From an uncultured Treponema sp. (GTDB lineage: Bacteria > Spirochaetota > Spirochaetia > Treponematales > Treponemataceae): DNA of 35,569 nt. This document shows, piece after piece, positions 33,251 through 35,569 of this stretch. Within the stretch, counting starts at the first letter, position 1, and every line of letters starts with the position of its first letter. Location: NCBI GenBank assembly GCA_937892225.1, contig CALAUH010000143.1, positions 1 through 35,569 on the forward strand. The letters run 5' to 3'. The notes below the pieces were generated by a model. It did not search any database and was not told the DNA's origin. It saw only the letters and a list, made by a program, of their open reading frames with translations. The position numbers and the translations under genes were made by a program.

Positions 33251-34696
33251 TTATTTGCCTAATTCTTCAAAATATTTTTGATAACTTTCATCATTATTTA
33301 GAGTAAAATTATATGAAGTATTTGTTTGGTATGTAATGTGGAACTTAAGTATTTTATTTTCCAAAAGAAGTTTATGAAGTTTTGGACAATCTGAGGCACT
33401 AATTTCAATTCTATCTGAACTGTTTTTTCCTGTAAACATATGTGTAACACCAGCTTCATCTTTTACATAAATATAATAAGAAGAATCTGAATAATATCCT
33501 TTAACTTCTGAAGTACCATATTCAAAAAGTTTAATAGCCATTTCATTAGGGCTATCTATAAGAAATTGAACCTTAAGTCGAGAATTTGTTGTTGCAGAAT
33601 TACTAAAAGTTCCATATAAACCATTTTTTAATCTTAAATAACTTGTAGTTGTATAATCACCAAATGAATCTACATAATATGCTTTTTCCCATAAATCTGA
33701 AATGAACACTTCTGAGTTTTTAGGATATGAATCATCAGTAGATGAAATTTTCACCTCATCCTTTTCATAGTATTCATAAAAAACTTCAGGAAGTGTTGGT
33801 TCAATAACATCTTTAGTGATAGAGTAATATATTTTGTTTTCTTCAACATATTTTGGTTCAAAATATTCAATACTAAAATCATTATTTATTTCAAATTGAA
33901 TTGTCGTACAAGGATTCCCAATTTTATCAAAAGTATATTCATATTTATATTCTCCACCCCATTTTGAAGTAGATTTTGTATAAATTAGATTTTTATTATT
34001 ATCAAAAATTCTATGATATGAAATGAATTCATCATCTTTATAATATACTATTTCATATTCATCTCTGTCAGTTCCGTATATTTTTGTTATATTTTTTAAT
34101 TCGCCGTCTTCATATTCATAAATTAATAGCGGATTATCTGATGATGTATTATTCAAAGTAAATGAATTCACTGTTCCAGATAATTCTGGACCTAGCATTT
34201 TATATGCATTAGAAATTTCATTATCTTCATATTCATATTCATAATAAACAAAATAATTGTTTTCTTTTATAAATTCACCATATGTTATTTTGCTTTTTAT
34301 TTCATTCTCAATTAAATATGCAGTAAAATTTGAATAATCCGGTGAATATTCATAAATATAAGTTGTATCAGTATATATGGATTTATATTTTTCCTTTATT
34401 TTCATACCATCAGAATTATAATATTCTTCACTATATGCATATGGATGATTTTTATTATTGTAAGAAATTTGTTTTACTACTTTATTATTCCAATCAATCC
34501 ATGTGTAAATCTGATTTGATAGTTCATTTTTTTCTATTTTACCATTCAAATCTTTCGCCATATATGAACAAGTATGTATAAACAATGGTTTATCCACAAA
34601 ATTATAGTTTTCATCAAATGTCAGATTTGTGTATTCCTGACTAAAACTAAAAGTTGAAATAAATAATATTAAAAATGGCAATAAATTTTTTTTCAT
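33251..34696 (-). CDS. Secreted Tyr/Glu-rich repeat-like protein, function unknown
   Basis: A 481-residue protein with an N-terminal signal peptide, MKKNLLPFLILFISTFSFS, and a likely cut before Gln20. The body is rich in Tyr, Asn, Lys and Glu with repeating beta-hairpin-like units such as YEYSPDYSNF, YYEYEYEDNE, LIYEYEDGELKNITKIYG and IVYYKDDEFISYHRIFD; this recalls MORN/YwqK-like or YD-repeat proteins, but no motif settles it. The last 170 residues (from about YEYYEKDEVK) look like a separate lipocalin-like or calycin-like barrel. It carries AGGAG 5 nt before the ATG and is probably periplasmic or at the cell surface. It does not look like a defence gene. Confidence 0.75.
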   Translation of the reverse strand: MKKNLLPFLILFISTFSFSQEYTNLTFDENYNFVDKPLFIHTCSYMAKDLNGKIEKNELSNQIYTWIDWNNKVVKQISYNNKNHPYAYSEEYYNSDGMKIKEKYKSIYTDTTYIYEYSPDYSNFTAYLIENEIKSKITYGEFIKENNYFVYYEYEYEDNEISNAYKMLGPELSGTVNSFTLNNTSSDNPLLIYEYEDGELKNITKIYGTDRDEYEIVYYKDDEFISYHRIFDNNKNLIYTKSTSKWGGEYKYEYTFDKIGNPCTTIQFEINNDFSIEYFEPKYVEENKIYYSITKDVIEPTLPEVFYEYYEKDEVKISSTDDSYPKNSEVFISDLWEKAYYVDSFGDYTTTSYLRLKNGLYGTFSNSATTNSRLKVQFLIDSPNEMAIKLFEYGTSEVKGYYSDSSYYIYVKDEAGVTHMFTGKNSSDRIEISASDCPKLHKLLLENKILKFHITYQTNTSYNFTLNNDESYQKYFEELGK

Positions 34697-34708
34697 ATAT
34701 TCTCCTGT

Positions 34709-34729
34709 AAAAAAACAATATAAATATTG
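34709..34729 (-). terminator. Short hairpin with T-run just before the secreted-protein gene
   Basis: CAATAT-TT-ATATTG followed by seven T residues looks like a weak intrinsic terminator, ending only 12 nt before the start codon at 34696. It might end the transcript of the upstream gene or work as an attenuator. Confidence 0.4.
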
Positions 34730-34743
34730 TGACTGATAATTTC

Positions 34744-34770
34744 ATATAAGTAAATAAAATCTACTTATAT
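34744..34770 (-). terminator. AT-rich inverted repeat after the small hypothetical gene
   Basis: ATATAAGTA and TACTTATAT form a perfect 9-bp stem with a 9-nt loop, 9 nt after the stop codon at 34780. A likely stem at the transcript end; no T-run follows. Confidence 0.4.
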
Positions 34771-34779
34771 AGTTTTAAA

Positions 34780-35067
34780 CTAGCTAGTTTTTTTCATCTC
34801 CCGATAAAAATCCTCAATGCTCTTCTCTCCCATTTCATATTCCCTGTTAAACGCCTCTCGCAGCATTAGAGAAACTTTACCTAATACTTCCAGATTCCAC
34901 TGATAACTAACATCCGGGCTTGGGCTATATGACCAAATAGATTCATCCATATCGTAATCATGTTCAAACTCTGTAATACATTGAACCAGCTCATTCTTTA
35001 ATCTTAATAATTCAATGTAGTTCGCATTTTCATATTCCTTCAAAAAAGATTCTGGTGACATCATCAT
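34780..35067 (-). CDS. Small acidic cytoplasmic protein, function unknown
   Basis: A 95-residue protein with long helices and many acidic residues (SPESFLKEYENANYIELLRL, then FNREYEMGEKSIEDFYREM). No signal peptide, membrane span or known motif. The start at 35067 is one of three consecutive ATG codons and has AGGAG 8 nt upstream; a frame extending to 35136 has no such site. A candidate -10 box, TATAAT, lies at 35101-35106. I do not recognise a family; it may resemble immunity or antitoxin-like small proteins, but nothing proves this. Confidence 0.6.
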   Translation of the reverse strand: MMMSPESFLKEYENANYIELLRLKNELVQCITEFEHDYDMDESIWSYSPSPDVSYQWNLEVLGKVSLMLREAFNREYEMGEKSIEDFYREMKKTS

Positions 35068-35100
35068 AATATTTTCTCCTTCTCCCACTCTTCGCCTTCC

Positions 35101-35106
35101 ATTATA
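35101..35106 (-). promoter_or_regulatory. Candidate -10 box for the small acidic gene
   Basis: TATAAT on the minus strand, 33 nt before the start codon at 35067. No good -35 box is seen. Confidence 0.4.
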
Positions 35107-35172
35107 ACCCCTCACCTGTCTCACTGAGCGACACACCCATAAAACTTTCTGGTAACTCTTTTGTTTTTAAAC

Positions 35173-35195
35173 GCCACCACCCCTCCCTCCCCCAC
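35173..35195 (-). other. G-rich tract next to the insertion-sequence end
   Basis: The minus strand reads GTGGGGGAGGGAGGGGTGG, with three tracts of three or more G and further GG pairs, three bases outside the inferred end of the insertion sequence. It could form a G-quadruplex or simply mark low-complexity sequence. Confidence 0.4.
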
Positions 35196-35198
35196 TTA

Positions 35199-35569
35199 TG
35201 AACTGACACCAAATTCTTAGACAGAATTTATGCCGCTCCTTCTAAATATTTCACAGGAGAATTCCAGTTCAATTTTTTCTGGATTCTTCTGTGATTATAA
35301 AAATCTATGTAATCATCAATCAGTTTTTCCATCTGATTGAAATTTAACATACCAGTTTTAAGAGAGTCATAATATTTTGACTCTGATTTTAAATCTCCAA
35401 AGAAATGTTCTGCACAGGCATTATCTCTGCAGTGACCAGCACGGCTCATACTTTGAATACATCCGTTTGATTTCAATAAATCTCTGTATTCATAAGCCCT
35501 GTAAGTTGAACCTTGGTCAGAATGAATTAACGCTCCCTGTACATCATATTTCTGAAATAGATCTTTCAT
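35199..35569 (-). mobile_element. IS3-family insertion sequence, right part (rest beyond window)
   Basis: The transposase reading frame plus its 3' flank. The outer end is placed at 35199, where TGAACTGACACCAAATTCTT begins with the TG typical of IS3-family terminal repeats. Only one end is in the window, so neither the matching repeat nor a target duplication can be checked. Confidence 0.7.
35228..35569 (-). CDS. IS3-family transposase, C-terminal part of the DDE domain (partial)
   Basis: The last 113 or so residues of an rve-type integrase core. IHSDQGSTYRAYEYRDLL holds the second catalytic Asp, and SMSRAGHCRDNACAEHFFGDLKSE contains the catalytic Glu. The end, YIDFYNHRRIQKKLNWNSPVKYLEG, is the typical IS3/IS150 tail. 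The frame is open to the window edge, so the true start is outside. It moves the insertion sequence by cut-and-copy transposition. No frameshift or stop is seen here. Confidence 0.92.
   Translation of the reverse strand: MKDLFQKYDVQGALIHSDQGSTYRAYEYRDLLKSNGCIQSMSRAGHCRDNACAEHFFGDLKSESKYYDSLKTGMLNFNQMEKLIDDYIDFYNHRRIQKKLNWNSPVKYLEGAA

Noticed and set aside
1..35569. CRISPR arrays or cas genes
   Set aside because: No regularly spaced repeat series and no Cas-like protein were seen on either strand.

Overview
The window is AT-rich, densely coded and almost entirely transcribed from the minus strand. The best guess for the host is a host-associated spirochaete of the Treponema type. The hints are spirochaete-style lipoprotein and secreted-protein signals, flagellar-derived mini-proteins and the AT-rich codon use. 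This is an inference: no ribosomal RNA or housekeeping marker is present except one tRNA-Ala.

Region 1 (1-5240) is a cluster of small accessory genes: a WYL-domain regulator cut by the window edge, a 97-residue stand-alone copy of the FliG C-terminal domain, a 257-residue membrane protein resembling the N-terminal membrane domain of FlhA, a plus-strand lipoprotein, and a AAA+ ATPase. Four minus-strand genes (WYL, FliG-like, FlhA-like, AAA+) carry the same short element, CATTATTTGnnAGTy, 33-57 nt upstream of their start codons. Two of them (FliG-like and AAA+) also have inverted repeats that would bury the ribosome binding site.

Region 2 (5258-14956) starts with tRNA-Ala(GGC) and holds a five-gene minus-strand cassette. 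In transcription order it encodes an EVE/PUA-like protein, a RecD-like helicase with a C-terminal PD-(D/E)XK-like nuclease, a SNF2-type helicase, an Hsp70/actin-fold ATPase split by a frameshift, and a lysine-rich coiled-coil protein. A degenerate tRNA-like sequence overlaps the stop codon of the gene just upstream. This cassette is the best candidate for an undescribed anti-phage or DNA-handling system.

Region 3 (14947-28810) is a defence island: a complete type I restriction-modification operon (hsdM, hsdS, hsdR) behind a small Cro-like regulator, then a McrB/McrC type IV restriction pair overlapping a SAM methyltransferase, which overlaps a PLD-nuclease/SF2-helicase fusion.

Region 4 (28869-33153) has a hypothetical protein, RmuC, an unknown 176-residue protein, and a fused methylase/specificity protein whose SAM-binding and NPPY motifs are lost. 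That last gene has a good promoter bracketed by two nearly identical 18-bp palindromes.

Region 5 (33181-35569) holds a secreted protein of unknown function, a small hypothetical gene and the end of an IS3-family insertion sequence that runs off the window.
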